From the NCBI RefSeq assembly GCF_009711135.1, contig NZ_WMIC01000008.1, forward strand, positions 1 to 64,000: a DNA stretch of 64,000 bases, written 5' to 3'. Source of the DNA: Flavobacterium sp. LC2016-01. Its GTDB lineage: Bacteria; Bacteroidota; Bacteroidia; Flavobacteriales; Flavobacteriaceae. The notes under the pieces are model-generated. The model had not been told where the DNA came from, did no database searches, and was given only the letters and a program-made list of their open reading frames with translations. The translations under genes were made by a program, and so were the position numbers. Shown here piece after piece: positions 43,640-52,969 of the stretch; positions within the stretch are counted from its first letter, which is position 1; every line of letters begins with the position of its first letter.

Positions 43640-44332
43640 ATGAATATCGAAATGGAAGATCAGTTTATAAAAACGGCATCCTTAATTGGTGACCCAACGC
43701 GCGCCTCGATTCTGTGGACTTTAATGGACGGAAGAGCTTTTACGGCTACAGAATTAGCTGTTGCTGTAAATACTTCACCACAAAACATAAGCATGCATTT
43801 AGGAAAATTGCTTGATGCCGATTTACTTTGTGTAGAAAAACAAGGACGCCATAAATATTACAGATTTTCGAATAAAGAAGTGGCGTATGCGCTTGAAGCA
43901 ATGGCAAGTTTAGTTCCGAAGCCTGAACTTTCTTCAAAAAATAAAACCGAAAATTATCCGCCAATAAAATTCTGCCGAACTTGTTACGATCATTTGGCCG
44001 GAAAAATTGGAGTTGCTTTAACCGATAGTTTATTGGAGCAAAAAATACTTGTAGAAAAAAGCAATGTTTTCGAAATTAGCAAAGAAGGAGAAAAATGGTT
44101 TTCGGATTTCGGAATTAATTTAGCAGAAGCTCAAAAACAAAAACGAATATTTTTAAAACCTTGTCTGGATTGGAGTGAACGAAGAAATCATATTGCAGGC
44201 TCAGTTGGAACTTTGCTTTTCAATAAAATGATAAAAGAAGACTGGCTCAGAAAAACTGAAAATTCACGCGCAATAATTGTTACGGGAAAAGGAGAGAAGG
44301 AGTTACTGAAGTATTTTAAGATTGTTGTTTAG
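43640..44332 (+). CDS. ArsR-family transcriptional regulator
   Basis: 230 residues from ATG 43640; upstream in-frame starts would overlap the intergenic operator. The winged helix occupies about 10-90 (DPTRASILWTLMDGRAFTATELAV, recognition helix TSPQNISMHLGKLLDADLL, wing KQGRHKYYRFSNKEV). The larger C-terminal region has Cys and His residues (FCRTCYDHLAGKIGV) that might bind a ligand. It is divergent from the P450 and probably represses it and itself. Confidence 0.85.
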   Translation: MNIEMEDQFIKTASLIGDPTRASILWTLMDGRAFTATELAVAVNTSPQNISMHLGKLLDADLLCVEKQGRHKYYRFSNKEVAYALEAMASLVPKPELSSKNKTENYPPIKFCRTCYDHLAGKIGVALTDSLLEQKILVEKSNVFEISKEGEKWFSDFGINLAEAQKQKRIFLKPCLDWSERRNHIAGSVGTLLFNKMIKEDWLRKTENSRAIIVTGKGEKELLKYFKIVV

Positions 44333-44360
44333 ACTCTTTAGATTTATTGATAAAGTTTGT

Positions 44361-44381
44361 CATTCCGAGGAACGAGGAATG
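44361..44381. repeat. CATTCC/GGAATG hairpin repeat
   Basis: CATTCCGAGGAACGAGGAATG, a hairpin with 6-bp arms between the convergent regulator and hydrolase genes; possibly part of a dispersed intergenic family. Confidence 0.45.
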
Positions 44382-44420
44382 ATAAAAATGCGGTAAAACC
44401 TCTGTTCCTTTGTCTCTTTG

Positions 44421-45281
44421 TTACTTTGAGCCTTCAGAAAACAAAAACTCAATCACCTTATCATATAATTCATCATCATGCATGCCATGACCCAAACCTT
44501 TAGTTTCAATAAACTGGCTGTTTTTCCAATTGCTGGCGATTTTTTTTCCTTCTTCAAAAGCAACAATCTTATCTGAAGTATCATGCGCAATTAAACCAGG
44601 AACATTAAATTCGGAAGCAAATCGTTGTCCTGAAAAGTCTTCCAGTTTAAAGTTGAAACGTTCCATGAATTTGCTTTCTAAAAGTGAAAACATTTTGGTA
44701 TTCAGACTTAACATTGCGATATAATTGTCAATCAAAGTTTTTAATTCTGATGGAGCGCCCAAAATCACCATTTTATTGATGCTGGTATTTGGAAATAAAT
44801 ATTGATGATAAACACAAGCCGCGCCGCCAATAGAATGTCCGATGATAATTTCCGGTTGATATTTTTCGACAGCTTTATTGATAAATTCAGCATAAAGCGG
44901 CACATTGAATTCTTTTCCACTGCTTTGCCCGTGCGCAGGTGCGTCGATAGCAATTATAGTACTTCCTGATTTTTGAAGATGTGGCAAGGTTTTTTTCCAG
45001 CGTGAGGCATTGCTTTCCCAGCCGTGTACTAATAAAATTTTGGTTTCATTTCCTTTCCATATATAAGTCTGAAAATGATGTTCATTATGGTGAAAAGTTT
45101 CGGTTTCTGTGTTTTTTAAAACTTTTGGAAGTGTTTCTTTTTGCAGTCTTCCAATTCTAGGCTGGCTGAAAAGTGCGTATGAAAGCTCAACAGCCTTTTG
45201 CGGACGAACATAACTCAAAAAGTTAATATATGACCCAACTGATTTTAATGTAATAAAACGAATTCCTTTTTTAATTCCCAA
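44421..45281 (-). CDS. Alpha/beta hydrolase
   Basis: 286 residues. Oxyanion strand ILLVHGWESNASRW, nucleophile Ser150 in IIIGHSIGGAA, a C-terminal acid near LIAHDTSDKIV and catalytic His in KGLGHGMHDD. An N-terminal extension of about 70 residues precedes the core. No signal peptide. Esterase or lipase-like; substrate unknown. Confidence 0.85.
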   Translation of the reverse strand: MGIKKGIRFITLKSVGSYINFLSYVRPQKAVELSYALFSQPRIGRLQKETLPKVLKNTETETFHHNEHHFQTYIWKGNETKILLVHGWESNASRWKKTLPHLQKSGSTIIAIDAPAHGQSSGKEFNVPLYAEFINKAVEKYQPEIIIGHSIGGAACVYHQYLFPNTSINKMVILGAPSELKTLIDNYIAMLSLNTKMFSLLESKFMERFNFKLEDFSGQRFASEFNVPGLIAHDTSDKIVAFEEGKKIASNWKNSQFIETKGLGHGMHDDELYDKVIEFLFSEGSK

Positions 45282-45333
45282 AACAAGTAATTTAAATGTA
45301 AAATAATATGCGGGAATCGATTAAAAAAAGTTT

Positions 45334-45420
45334 CGCCACGAATTACACAAATTTAGCACGAATTTTTATTCCATTTAGAAACAAATTGAAAATTAGTGGA
45401 AATTAGTGAAATTAGTGGCA
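45334..45420. repeat. GCCACGAATT palindromic element, copy 1 (degenerate)
   Basis: Starts GCCACGAATTACACAAATTT and ends AATTAGTGAAATTAGTGGC; the arms pair imperfectly over about 30 bp. Same family as the elements at 58,569 and 63,242. Confidence 0.65.
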
Positions 45421-45439
45421 AAAAAATATTTAACAAAAA

Positions 45440-45466
45440 AAAAGTCCCGATTAAATCGGGACCTTG
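45440..45466 (-). terminator. Terminator of the zinc-ribbon-like gene
   Basis: GTCCCGATT / AATCGGGAC hairpin with T-run on the minus strand. Confidence 0.8.
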
Positions 45467-45470
45467 TTAT

Positions 45471-46250
45471 TTAGAATTTAGAGAACAATTGTTCCATTTT
45501 TTCTTTTTCTTCTTCAGCTAATTGAGTATCAACTAAAATTCTTCCAGAGTGCTCATCTGTGATGATTTTCTTTCTTGAAGCAATTTCAACCTGAGTTTGT
45601 GGTGGAATTGTAAAGAAAGATCCTGCTGAAGCTCCTCTTTCGATAGAAACAACTGCTAAACCATTACGAACACTGCTTCTGATTCTGTTGTAAGCAGCTA
45701 ATAATCTGTCTTCGATTTGCGCAGCAAATTCAGCAGATTTCTCAGATAAGAAGATTTCTTCTTTTTGAGTTTCAGCCATAATTGCATCAAGTTCAGATTT
45801 TTTATGTTTTAAATGTGAGCTTTTTGCGTCAAGTTTTTCTTTTAAATTAGAAATAACTTCTTTTTTATGTTCGATAGAAGCTTTCATTTCTTTGATTTGC
45901 TTTTCAGCCAATTGAATTTCTAATTCTTGAAATTCAACTTCTTTAGTCAAAGAATTAAATTCTCTGTTATTACGAACTGATTCTTGTTGTTTTGTGTATT
46001 TTTTGATAACCTCTTTGTGCTCCTCAATAGCGTTTTTCTTTGCTTTGATTTGCTCTTCAATCACTTCAAGTTCACTTTTCAGTTTCTCTGAACGAGTGCT
46101 CAAACCTGCAACTTCATCTTCTAAATCTTCCACTTCTAAAGGAAGTTCTCCTCTTACGTTTCTGATTTCGTCAATTCTAGAGTCAATAAGCTGTAAATCG
46201 TATATTGCTCTTAACTTGTCCTCAACACTTAATTCTTTCGTATTCGCCAT
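45471..46250 (-). CDS. C4-type zinc ribbon family protein lacking the cysteines
   Basis: 259 residues. A long antiparallel coiled coil (about 10-185) is followed by the conserved C-terminal segment SFFTIPPQTQVEIASRKKII ... GRILVD. In family members that I recall this region holds two CxxC pairs; here the equivalent positions are Ser208, Ser211, Asp232 and Ser235, and the whole protein has no cysteine. The family (including HP0958/FlgZ of Helicobacter) binds RNA or flagellar partners in some species; here the role is unknown. Lies 3 bp after the Nif3 gene, likely co-transcribed. Confidence 0.85.
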   Translation of the reverse strand: MANTKELSVEDKLRAIYDLQLIDSRIDEIRNVRGELPLEVEDLEDEVAGLSTRSEKLKSELEVIEEQIKAKKNAIEEHKEVIKKYTKQQESVRNNREFNSLTKEVEFQELEIQLAEKQIKEMKASIEHKKEVISNLKEKLDAKSSHLKHKKSELDAIMAETQKEEIFLSEKSAEFAAQIEDRLLAAYNRIRSSVRNGLAVVSIERGASAGSFFTIPPQTQVEIASRKKIITDEHSGRILVDTQLAEEEKEKMEQLFSKF

Positions 46251-46253
46251 ATT

Positions 46254-47348
46254 CTATAAGTACTTAACTGGATTTGTATTTTCTTCTGATAAAATGAATG
46301 CAAAATTAAGGATTTTTTTTCGAAGATAATCAACAATATAGTTTTTTGTATAGCGTTCGCTCTCAAAATGACCAATATCGGCTAAAAGTAATCGATTTTC
46401 GGCTTCATAAAACTGGTGATATTTTAAATCGGCAGTCAAAAAAGCATCGGCTCCAGCCTGAATTGCATTTTTTATGGCAAAACTTCCAGAACCTCCCAAA
46501 ACCGCAACTTTCTTTATTTTTTTTCCTCTAAAGGCTGAATGTCGAATTCCGTCTGCAATCATTTTATCTTTTACAAAATGAAGAAATTCTTTCTCGTCCA
46601 TTTCATTTTCAAACTCACCAATCATTCCTAAACCAATATTTTGATGGGAATTTTCAAGATTATAAATCTCATAAGCTACTTCTTCATAAATATGATTGGC
46701 AAAAAGTGTTTTTAAAATTCGGGATTGTAAATGCTTTTCAAATGTAACTTCGATTTTTATTTCTTCAGTTTCTGTTAATTCATGACGTTCTCCAATTACA
46801 GGATTGCTTTCAGAATTTCCTTTGTAGGTTCCAATTCCGTTGGAATTAAAACTGCAATTCTCATAATTGCCAATTGTTCCAGCGCCAGCATCAAACAGAG
46901 CCTGGCGAACTTTTTGAGCATTTTCAGGAACTGTGTAAGTGACTAATTTTTGAATGAACTTCTGTTTCGGAATCAAAACTTTGGTATTTGTTAAACCCAA
47001 AGCATCGCAGAATATTTTATTTACTCCAGCCGAATGATTGTCTAAAGCAGTATGAACGGCATAGATGGCAATGTCGTTTTTAATGGCTTTTAGAATGGCA
47101 CGTTCCACATAATTTTTGCCAGTGATTTTTTTTATTCCCGAGAATAAAATCGGGTGAAAACAAACGACCAGATTGCAGTTTTTCGAAATAGCTTCGTCAA
47201 TTACATTTTCTAAAGCGTCATGACAAACTAAAACTCCGGTACTCTCTGTTTCAGAATTTCCAACTAAAAGGCCGATGTTGTCAAAATCTTCGGCATAAGC
47301 CAGAGGTGCCATTTCTTCGAGGACAGATATAATATTTTTGATTTTCAT
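46254..47348 (-). CDS. Nif3-like dinuclear metal centre protein
   Basis: 364 residues, the long form with an inserted PII/CutA-like domain (about 130-235, starting LVTYTVPENAQKVRQALFDAGAG). Metal-binding residues are visible in CFHPILFSG, VHTALDNHSAGVN and the C-terminal DIGHFESE. Forms toroidal hexamers in known structures; often annotated as GTP cyclohydrolase I type 2, though the activity is doubtful. Conserved neighbour of the zinc-ribbon coiled-coil gene. Confidence 0.93.
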   Translation of the reverse strand: MKIKNIISVLEEMAPLAYAEDFDNIGLLVGNSETESTGVLVCHDALENVIDEAISKNCNLVVCFHPILFSGIKKITGKNYVERAILKAIKNDIAIYAVHTALDNHSAGVNKIFCDALGLTNTKVLIPKQKFIQKLVTYTVPENAQKVRQALFDAGAGTIGNYENCSFNSNGIGTYKGNSESNPVIGERHELTETEEIKIEVTFEKHLQSRILKTLFANHIYEEVAYEIYNLENSHQNIGLGMIGEFENEMDEKEFLHFVKDKMIADGIRHSAFRGKKIKKVAVLGGSGSFAIKNAIQAGADAFLTADLKYHQFYEAENRLLLADIGHFESERYTKNYIVDYLRKKILNFAFILSEENTNPVKYL

Positions 47349-47360
47349 TTTTTACTTTTA

Positions 47361-47435
47361 GTTTCAAGTTTCAGGTTTTATTTGTTTCAAGTTTCATGCT
47401 GTTAAGAAAACTTGAAACTTGAAACCTGAAACAAA
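47361..47435. repeat. TTGAAAC heptad repeat, third locus
   Basis: GTTTCAAGTTTCAGG units (47361-47396) followed by CTTGAAACTTGAAACCTGAA (47411-47430); inverted arms as at the other two loci. It occupies the divergent promoter region between the Nif3 gene and lpxK. Confidence 0.75.
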
Positions 47436-47476
47436 TTCGTAAAACAAATTAACGAAAAAAATTATACTTTCGTAAA

Positions 47477-48499
47477 ATGAATCTACTCCGAAAAATACTT
47501 TTCCCGTTCGCTATTTTGTACGGATTTATTACTTCAATCAGAAATTTTCTTTTTGATAAAGGAATTCTGAAATCGACTTCATTTGATATTCCTGTTATTG
47601 CGGTTGGAAATTTAAGCGTTGGCGGAACCGGGAAAACGCCTCAAATCGAATATTTAATCCGATTACTTTCTGATCATTATAAAATTGCAACTTTAAGCCG
47701 TGGATATAAACGAAAATCTGAAGGTTTTGTTTTGGCTGATGCAAATTCTAACGCTGAAATTTTAGGAGATGAACCTTTTCAATTCTATCAAAAATTCCCC
47801 AATATTCAGGTTGCAGTTGATGCAAACCGAACAAATGGAATTACACAATTGCTTTCGCAGAAAAACAAACCAGAGGTAATTTTGCTTGATGACGCGTACC
47901 AGCACCGAAAAGTAAAAGCAGGTTTTTATATTTTATTGACTTCTTATGATGATTTGTATGCGGATGATTTTATGCTTCCGACAGGAAATTTGCGTGAAAG
48001 CAGAAGTGGAGCAAATCGAGCAAAGATTGTAATTGTAACAAAATGCCCGAGTGAATTGTCAGATGAAAAACAAGCTGAAATTCGATTAAAATTAAATTTA
48101 AGCTGTTCGCAGCAAAGCTTTTTTACTTTTATAGATTACGACGATGAAATTTATAGTAAAGAAGGAAAAATAGCAGTCAATCAGATTAGATCTGAATCGA
48201 AATTGCTTTTGGCCGGAATTGCAAAACCAAAACCTTTTTTCGATTATCTTAAAAATGAAAATGATGAATGTTTGACTTTTCCTGATCATCATCATTTTTC
48301 TGACGCAGATTTAGAATCAATTCAGAATAAAGCAAATGGCAAAAAAATCATTACAACCGAAAAAGATTATGTTCGTTTAAAAGATTCTAAACTGGTTTCG
48401 CAATTGTATTATCTTCCAATAAAAAGTACTTTTATCAATCATCAACAAAATTTTGATGCGACGGTTTTAGAATATGTAAAAATAAGCTCAGGGTCTTAG
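47477..48499 (+). CDS. lpxK: Tetraacyldisaccharide 4'-kinase
   Basis: 340 residues. N-terminal membrane segment, Walker A GGTGKTPQIEYL near residue 52, FVLADANSNAEILGDEPFQF, DDAYQHRKVK and the C-terminal TTEKDYVRLKD motif. It phosphorylates the lipid A precursor at the inner membrane and shows that the organism makes lipid A. A TACTTTCG sequence 10 bp upstream of the ATG resembles a -7 box with one mismatch. Confidence 0.95.
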   Translation: MNLLRKILFPFAILYGFITSIRNFLFDKGILKSTSFDIPVIAVGNLSVGGTGKTPQIEYLIRLLSDHYKIATLSRGYKRKSEGFVLADANSNAEILGDEPFQFYQKFPNIQVAVDANRTNGITQLLSQKNKPEVILLDDAYQHRKVKAGFYILLTSYDDLYADDFMLPTGNLRESRSGANRAKIVIVTKCPSELSDEKQAEIRLKLNLSCSQQSFFTFIDYDDEIYSKEGKIAVNQIRSESKLLLAGIAKPKPFFDYLKNENDECLTFPDHHHFSDADLESIQNKANGKKIITTEKDYVRLKDSKLVSQLYYLPIKSTFINHQQNFDATVLEYVKISSGS

Positions 48500-48523
48500 C
48501 AACTTAGAATCTCAGAACCTTAA
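48494..48523. repeat. CTTAG-rich repeat, second locus
   Basis: TCTTAGCAACTTAGAATCTC and CAGAACCTTAA, overlapping the last bases of lpxK; related to 42034-42072. Confidence 0.55.
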
Positions 48524-50698
48524 TTAGTCAAAAAACTTCGCGATTGTGCTGTAAAACTCATCAGGAACAAACGGTTTTGTAATTACATCGTTCATTCCAA
48601 AAGATAACAGCATGTCTCTGTTTTCGTCAAGCGAAATAGCAGTTAAGGCAATAATAGGTGTAGTTTTGTCAAATTCTCGAATCAGTTTTGTGGCTGTTGT
48701 TCCGTTGATGCCAGGCAAATGCACATCCATCAAAACCATATCAAAACGATTTACTTTCAAAAGTTCTACAGCTTCTTCACCATTGTCGATAATCTGACAC
48801 TGAATTGCTTTGTTTTCGAGCATTTTTCGAGTAATCATCTGATTGATTTTATTGTCTTCAATTAATAAAATCGATTTGTGCTCTAATTGCTTGTCGCTGT
48901 AAAGTTTTATCGTTTCTTCAACCACTTCTAAAGGCTCTTTGTTGATACTGAAATTCAATTTAAAGGTAAAAGTTGATCCTTTGCCAACTTCACTTTTAAG
49001 TTTTATTTCGCCGCCCAGAAGTTCAATTAATTTTTTTACAATAGTCAGTCCTAATCCTGTACCGCCATATTTACGGTTTACTTCGATAGAACCTTGTGAA
49101 AAACTTTCAAAAACCGTCTGCAGTTTGTCTTCAGGAATACCAATTCCGGTATCAACAATCTCAAAATAAACGGTTGCATTTTCTTCTTCAATTGCATATA
49201 ATTTTGCAATCACATTGACATGACCGTTTTGAGTAAATTTTAAAGCATTGTTGATTAAGTTGAGTATGATTTGAGATAATTTTGTTGGATCTCCAATTAA
49301 ATTATCTGGAATTGTTTCATCAATTTCAAGATTGAAATAGTTTTTATTAGCAGTAGCCAATTCTTTTAACGAACTCTGAATATTGAATAAAAGCTCTTTT
49401 AAATTGAAACTGATATACTCAACTTCAACTTTTGTAGAGTCAATTTTATTAATTTCCAGAATTTCATTAATAAAGGTTGTCAGATAGTTTCCTGAAAACT
49501 TAAGTGATTCTAAATATTTCAGCTGATTTTTTTTCGGATTATCTTCTAAAAGCAAATGTGTAATTCCGTTTATGGCATTCAGCGGTGTCCGGAGTTCGTG
49601 GCTCACTGTCGATAAAAATTCAGATCTGGCTTTTGATGCTTTTTCGGCTTTGTTTTTGGCGAGAATAAGTTCCTTGTTTTTTTCTCTTAAAAGTAAATTA
49701 TTCTGATTTCGAATAATATTGTTTTTGTATAAAGCCAAGCTCAAAAGAGATAAAATCGAAATTAAGGCAATTGCCAAAATACTGACCAATTTTGAATAAC
49801 GATACGTTTTTAATTGAATTTTTTGATCGCTTTCGCGTTTAAGTGTATTATTGATCGACTGCGTTTTTTTGAATTTCTCAAATTCGTTGAGATCCAGTTT
49901 CGCATTTTTAAGTTTTAAAATATAATTCTCGATCTGATAATGTTCGTCGAGATAAGAATAGGCAAGGTCGAAGTTTCTGTTTTTTTTGTAGTACTGACTG
50001 ATAGCGAGAATAATCTTCGATTTTTGAAACAAGTCATTGTTTTTGGCGCTATAATCCAATGCGTTGTCAAAATAAACTAAAGCAGAATCATTTCGTTTCA
50101 ATGTTGTTTCAATCAATCCAAGCTGATAATAAGAATCGGCTTTGGTTTTAATGATTTTTGGATTATCAGGTTTCTTTATTATTTTTTGAAAAGTTTTAGC
50201 GGCAAGCGGTAAGTTTTTACCAGTTTTAAGCGCGGTTGCTTTTTGATAATTCAAAACTTCAGCGTGATCAACAAGTTTTAGCTCTTTTAATAGACTGTCG
50301 GCTTTTTTATAATAAATATTACCGATTTCAAAGTTTCCTTGTGCTGTATTGGTGGCGCCGATATAATGTAAAGCCAATATTTTGGTACAAGTTGGTTTTA
50401 CTTTATCAAATAAAGAAACGCTTTTATGAAAGTTTTTTAATGCCGCATCAAATTTTTGCTGGTTGTAGTAAATTTTTCCCAGTTTGAAAGTCTGATTGGC
50501 TAGATTTTCACTTTTGTTGTTAGTCTGGCAAAAATCAATAGATTTTTTTGTGTAAAAAACGGCCTGATTATACTTTTTCTTATTAAGATTTGAGTTGACT
50601 AGTTTATTATAATAGGAAACACTATCTGTATTCTTTTTAGATTGAGAATACAAAAATGAATTTAAAAAACAAACAAGAATAAGAATGCGGTATTTCAT
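48524..50698 (-). CDS. TPR hybrid histidine kinase/response regulator
   Basis: 724 residues from ATG 50698 (the TTG three codons upstream is less likely). Signal peptide (LVCFLNSFLYSQ), TPR-like periplasmic repeats (about 30-280), a membrane helix near 305-325, HisKA with EFLSTVSHELRTPLNAI, HATPase_c (NLINNALKF, DTGIGIP, GGTGLGLTIVKKLI) and a C-terminal receiver domain (LLIEDNKINQ, MVLMDVHLPGING, TKPF). No separate output gene is adjacent. The domain plan before the kinase resembles the sensor at 35,005, but here the receiver is fused. Confidence 0.9.
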   Translation of the reverse strand: MKYRILILVCFLNSFLYSQSKKNTDSVSYYNKLVNSNLNKKKYNQAVFYTKKSIDFCQTNNKSENLANQTFKLGKIYYNQQKFDAALKNFHKSVSLFDKVKPTCTKILALHYIGATNTAQGNFEIGNIYYKKADSLLKELKLVDHAEVLNYQKATALKTGKNLPLAAKTFQKIIKKPDNPKIIKTKADSYYQLGLIETTLKRNDSALVYFDNALDYSAKNNDLFQKSKIILAISQYYKKNRNFDLAYSYLDEHYQIENYILKLKNAKLDLNEFEKFKKTQSINNTLKRESDQKIQLKTYRYSKLVSILAIALISILSLLSLALYKNNIIRNQNNLLLREKNKELILAKNKAEKASKARSEFLSTVSHELRTPLNAINGITHLLLEDNPKKNQLKYLESLKFSGNYLTTFINEILEINKIDSTKVEVEYISFNLKELLFNIQSSLKELATANKNYFNLEIDETIPDNLIGDPTKLSQIILNLINNALKFTQNGHVNVIAKLYAIEEENATVYFEIVDTGIGIPEDKLQTVFESFSQGSIEVNRKYGGTGLGLTIVKKLIELLGGEIKLKSEVGKGSTFTFKLNFSINKEPLEVVEETIKLYSDKQLEHKSILLIEDNKINQMITRKMLENKAIQCQIIDNGEEAVELLKVNRFDMVLMDVHLPGINGTTATKLIREFDKTTPIIALTAISLDENRDMLLSFGMNDVITKPFVPDEFYSTIAKFFD

Positions 50699-50724
50699 GT
50701 ATGGCAATGCTTTTACAATGAATT

Positions 50725-51723
50725 CTATTTTTTTCTTATCAGTAAAATCAAATCTATTAATCTTGACGAATAACCAATTTCGTTGTCGTACCAGCCCACT
50801 ACTTTTACCATTTTATCAATGACTGAAGTAAGTTGCGCGTCAAATAAGCACGAATGCGTATTGCCAATTATATCAACAGAAACGATAGGATCTTCTGTGT
50901 AATCTAGTATTCCTTTTAAATTTGTTTTTGAGGCTAGTTCAAATGCGTTATTAATTTCTTCAATAGTAACAGCACGTTTTACATTAAATGTAATATCTGT
51001 TAATGAACCATCGGGAACTGGAACACGAATGCCACATCCTCCGATTTTTTGATGCAATTTAGGAAAAATTTTTGTTAATGCCTTAGCTGCACCTGTAGTT
51101 GTTGGAACAATTGACTGACTTGCGCCTCTCGCCCTGCGTAAATCCTTATGTGGCTGGTCGTGAAGACTTTGGTCAGTTGTATATGAATGTATTGTTGTAA
51201 TGTAAGCTTGTTCAATACCACACAATTCGTCAATGATTTTAATCATTGGTGCAGCATTGTTTGTTGTACAGCTTGCGTTTGAAACGATTGTTTCGTTTCC
51301 GTCTAAAATATTTTCATTAACACCTAAAACTACTGTTTTAATTGTGTCAACTTCTGATGGAGCTGAAAGAATCACCTTTTTTGCCCCGGCTTCTAGATGC
51401 GCATTTAATTCTTCGTGCGTTTTATATTTTCCAGTCGATTCAACTACAAAATCAATATTATGGCTTTTCCAGTCTAAATTAGAAATGCTTTTTTCATGAA
51501 AAAATACAAACGGTTTTCCATCAACAATAATTGATTCTTCATTATGGCTTACGGCATAAGGCAAAACACCATGAATGCTGTCGTATTTTATTAAATGTGC
51601 CATTGTTTTGTTGTCAGCAATATCGTTGATAGCAACAACTTCAATTTCGGGATGGTTTAAAAGCAAGCGGAATAAATTTCTTCCAATTCTTCCAAAACCA
51701 TTTATAGCAATTCTTGTTTTCAA
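50725..51723 (-). CDS. gap: Glyceraldehyde-3-phosphate dehydrogenase, type I
   Basis: 332 residues. NAD-binding INGFGRIGR, catalytic Cys152 in SNASCTTNNAAP, KALTKIFPKL and WYDNEIGYSSR. Phosphorylating GAPDH of glycolysis or gluconeogenesis. Flavobacteria often carry two gap genes; which metabolic direction this copy serves is unclear. A GTTTAATCG-rich spacer separates it from lipA. Confidence 0.95.
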   Translation of the reverse strand: MKTRIAINGFGRIGRNLFRLLLNHPEIEVVAINDIADNKTMAHLIKYDSIHGVLPYAVSHNEESIIVDGKPFVFFHEKSISNLDWKSHNIDFVVESTGKYKTHEELNAHLEAGAKKVILSAPSEVDTIKTVVLGVNENILDGNETIVSNASCTTNNAAPMIKIIDELCGIEQAYITTIHSYTTDQSLHDQPHKDLRRARGASQSIVPTTTGAAKALTKIFPKLHQKIGGCGIRVPVPDGSLTDITFNVKRAVTIEEINNAFELASKTNLKGILDYTEDPIVSVDIIGNTHSCLFDAQLTSVIDKMVKVVGWYDNEIGYSSRLIDLILLIRKK

Positions 51724-51736
51724 TTTTTAGTTGATT

Positions 51737-51795
51737 TGTTTAATCGTTTATTCGTTTAATCGGTTTGACAATTAAACGATTAAACGGCTAAACTT
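51737..51795. repeat. GTTTAATCG repeat with inverted copies
   Basis: Units GTTTAATCG (twice) and CGATTAAAC face each other across about 12 bp in the 74-bp gap between gap and lipA, so a hairpin can form. Confidence 0.5.
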
Positions 51796-51797
51796 TT

Positions 51798-52664
51798 TTA
51801 TAAAATATGTTTTTGTGCTTTGTATGAAGAACGAACTAACGGCCCGCTTTCGACATGACGAAAACCTAATTCAAGTCCAAATTTTTCGTATTTCTCAAAT
51901 TGTTCGGGAGTAATAAATTCCTTTACAGGCAAATGTTTTTTACTTGGCTGTAAGTATTGACCAATAGTTACAACGTCAACATTTGCATTGCGTAAGTCCG
52001 TCATAGTTTGAAAAACTTCTTCTTCAGTTTCGCCAAGACCCAGCATAATGCCAGATTTAGTTCTGTTGATTCCTTTTTCTTTTAAATAACGCAAAACTTC
52101 AAGACTGCGGTCATATTTTGCCTGAATACGCACTTCACGAGTTAAACGGCGAACCGTTTCAACATTATGAGAAACTACTTCAGGATTTGCTTCAACAATT
52201 CTGTCAATATTTCTTTCGATTCCCTGAAAATCCGGAATTAAAGTTTCTAAGGTAGTATTTGGGTTCATTCGGCGGATTGCTTTTACAGTTTCTATCCAGA
52301 TGATAGAACCGCCATCTTTTAAATCATCTCTGTCAACACTTGTAATTACAGCGTGTTTGATGTTCATGATTTTAATAGAACGTGCTACTTTTTCAGGTTC
52401 ATCCCAGTCTACCGTTTCAGGTCTTCCGGTTTTTACACCGCAAAAGCCGCACGAACGAGTACATACATTTCCAAGAATCATAAAAGTAGCTGTTCCTTCA
52501 CCCCAGCATTCACCCATATTTGGGCAACTTCCAGAAGTGCAAATCGTGTTTAAGCTGTATTTATCAACTAAACCTCGAAGTTCAGTATATTTTTGTCCAA
52601 TAGGAAGTTTAACCTTTAACCATTTCGGTTTTCCTGCTGGTATATTTTCAATGACTGTTTCCAT
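51798..52664 (-). CDS. lipA: Lipoyl synthase
   Basis: 288 residues. Auxiliary 4Fe-4S cluster cysteines 42, 47 and 53 (CTSGSCPNMGEC), radical SAM cysteines 68, 72 and 75 (CTRSCGFC) and the C-terminal RSSY motif, all diagnostic of LipA. It inserts sulfur into protein-bound octanoyl groups for the 2-oxoacid dehydrogenases. No lipB is next to it. Confidence 0.97.
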   Translation of the reverse strand: METVIENIPAGKPKWLKVKLPIGQKYTELRGLVDKYSLNTICTSGSCPNMGECWGEGTATFMILGNVCTRSCGFCGVKTGRPETVDWDEPEKVARSIKIMNIKHAVITSVDRDDLKDGGSIIWIETVKAIRRMNPNTTLETLIPDFQGIERNIDRIVEANPEVVSHNVETVRRLTREVRIQAKYDRSLEVLRYLKEKGINRTKSGIMLGLGETEEEVFQTMTDLRNANVDVVTIGQYLQPSKKHLPVKEFITPEQFEKYEKFGLELGFRHVESGPLVRSSYKAQKHIL

Positions 52665-52682
52665 ATATCAAAATTCAAAACA

Positions 52683-52690
52683 CAAAGATA
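52683..52690 (-). promoter_or_regulatory. -7 box of lipA
   Basis: Minus-strand TATCTTTG, 18 nt before the ATG; no clear -33 element. Confidence 0.5.
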
Positions 52691-52961
52691 AGCAATGTAG
52701 TTTATTTAGGGATTTGTTTACGGGTTAATTTGATGCATTGATGTTTTATGAAGGGTGAAGCTGTTTTTGAGTATAATTTGCATTAAATGTTAAAAATGAA
52801 GTTTTTCTGAATCGCATTTGTAAAAATATTTCTGTTTTTGTTTCTCTGTGCCTGTAAGTCCTATAATTATGATATCTAATTGACTTTTAATCCTTTAATT
52901 TTTATACCTTTATTTGTTATAAAATAGCGTTTTTCAAAATAAAAATAGAAATATAATGTAG

Positions 52962-52969
52962 TACATTTG
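52962..52969 (+). promoter_or_regulatory. -7 box of M48 protease gene
   Basis: TACATTTG matches TANNTTTG, 26 nt before the ATG; no clear -33 element. Confidence 0.5.
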
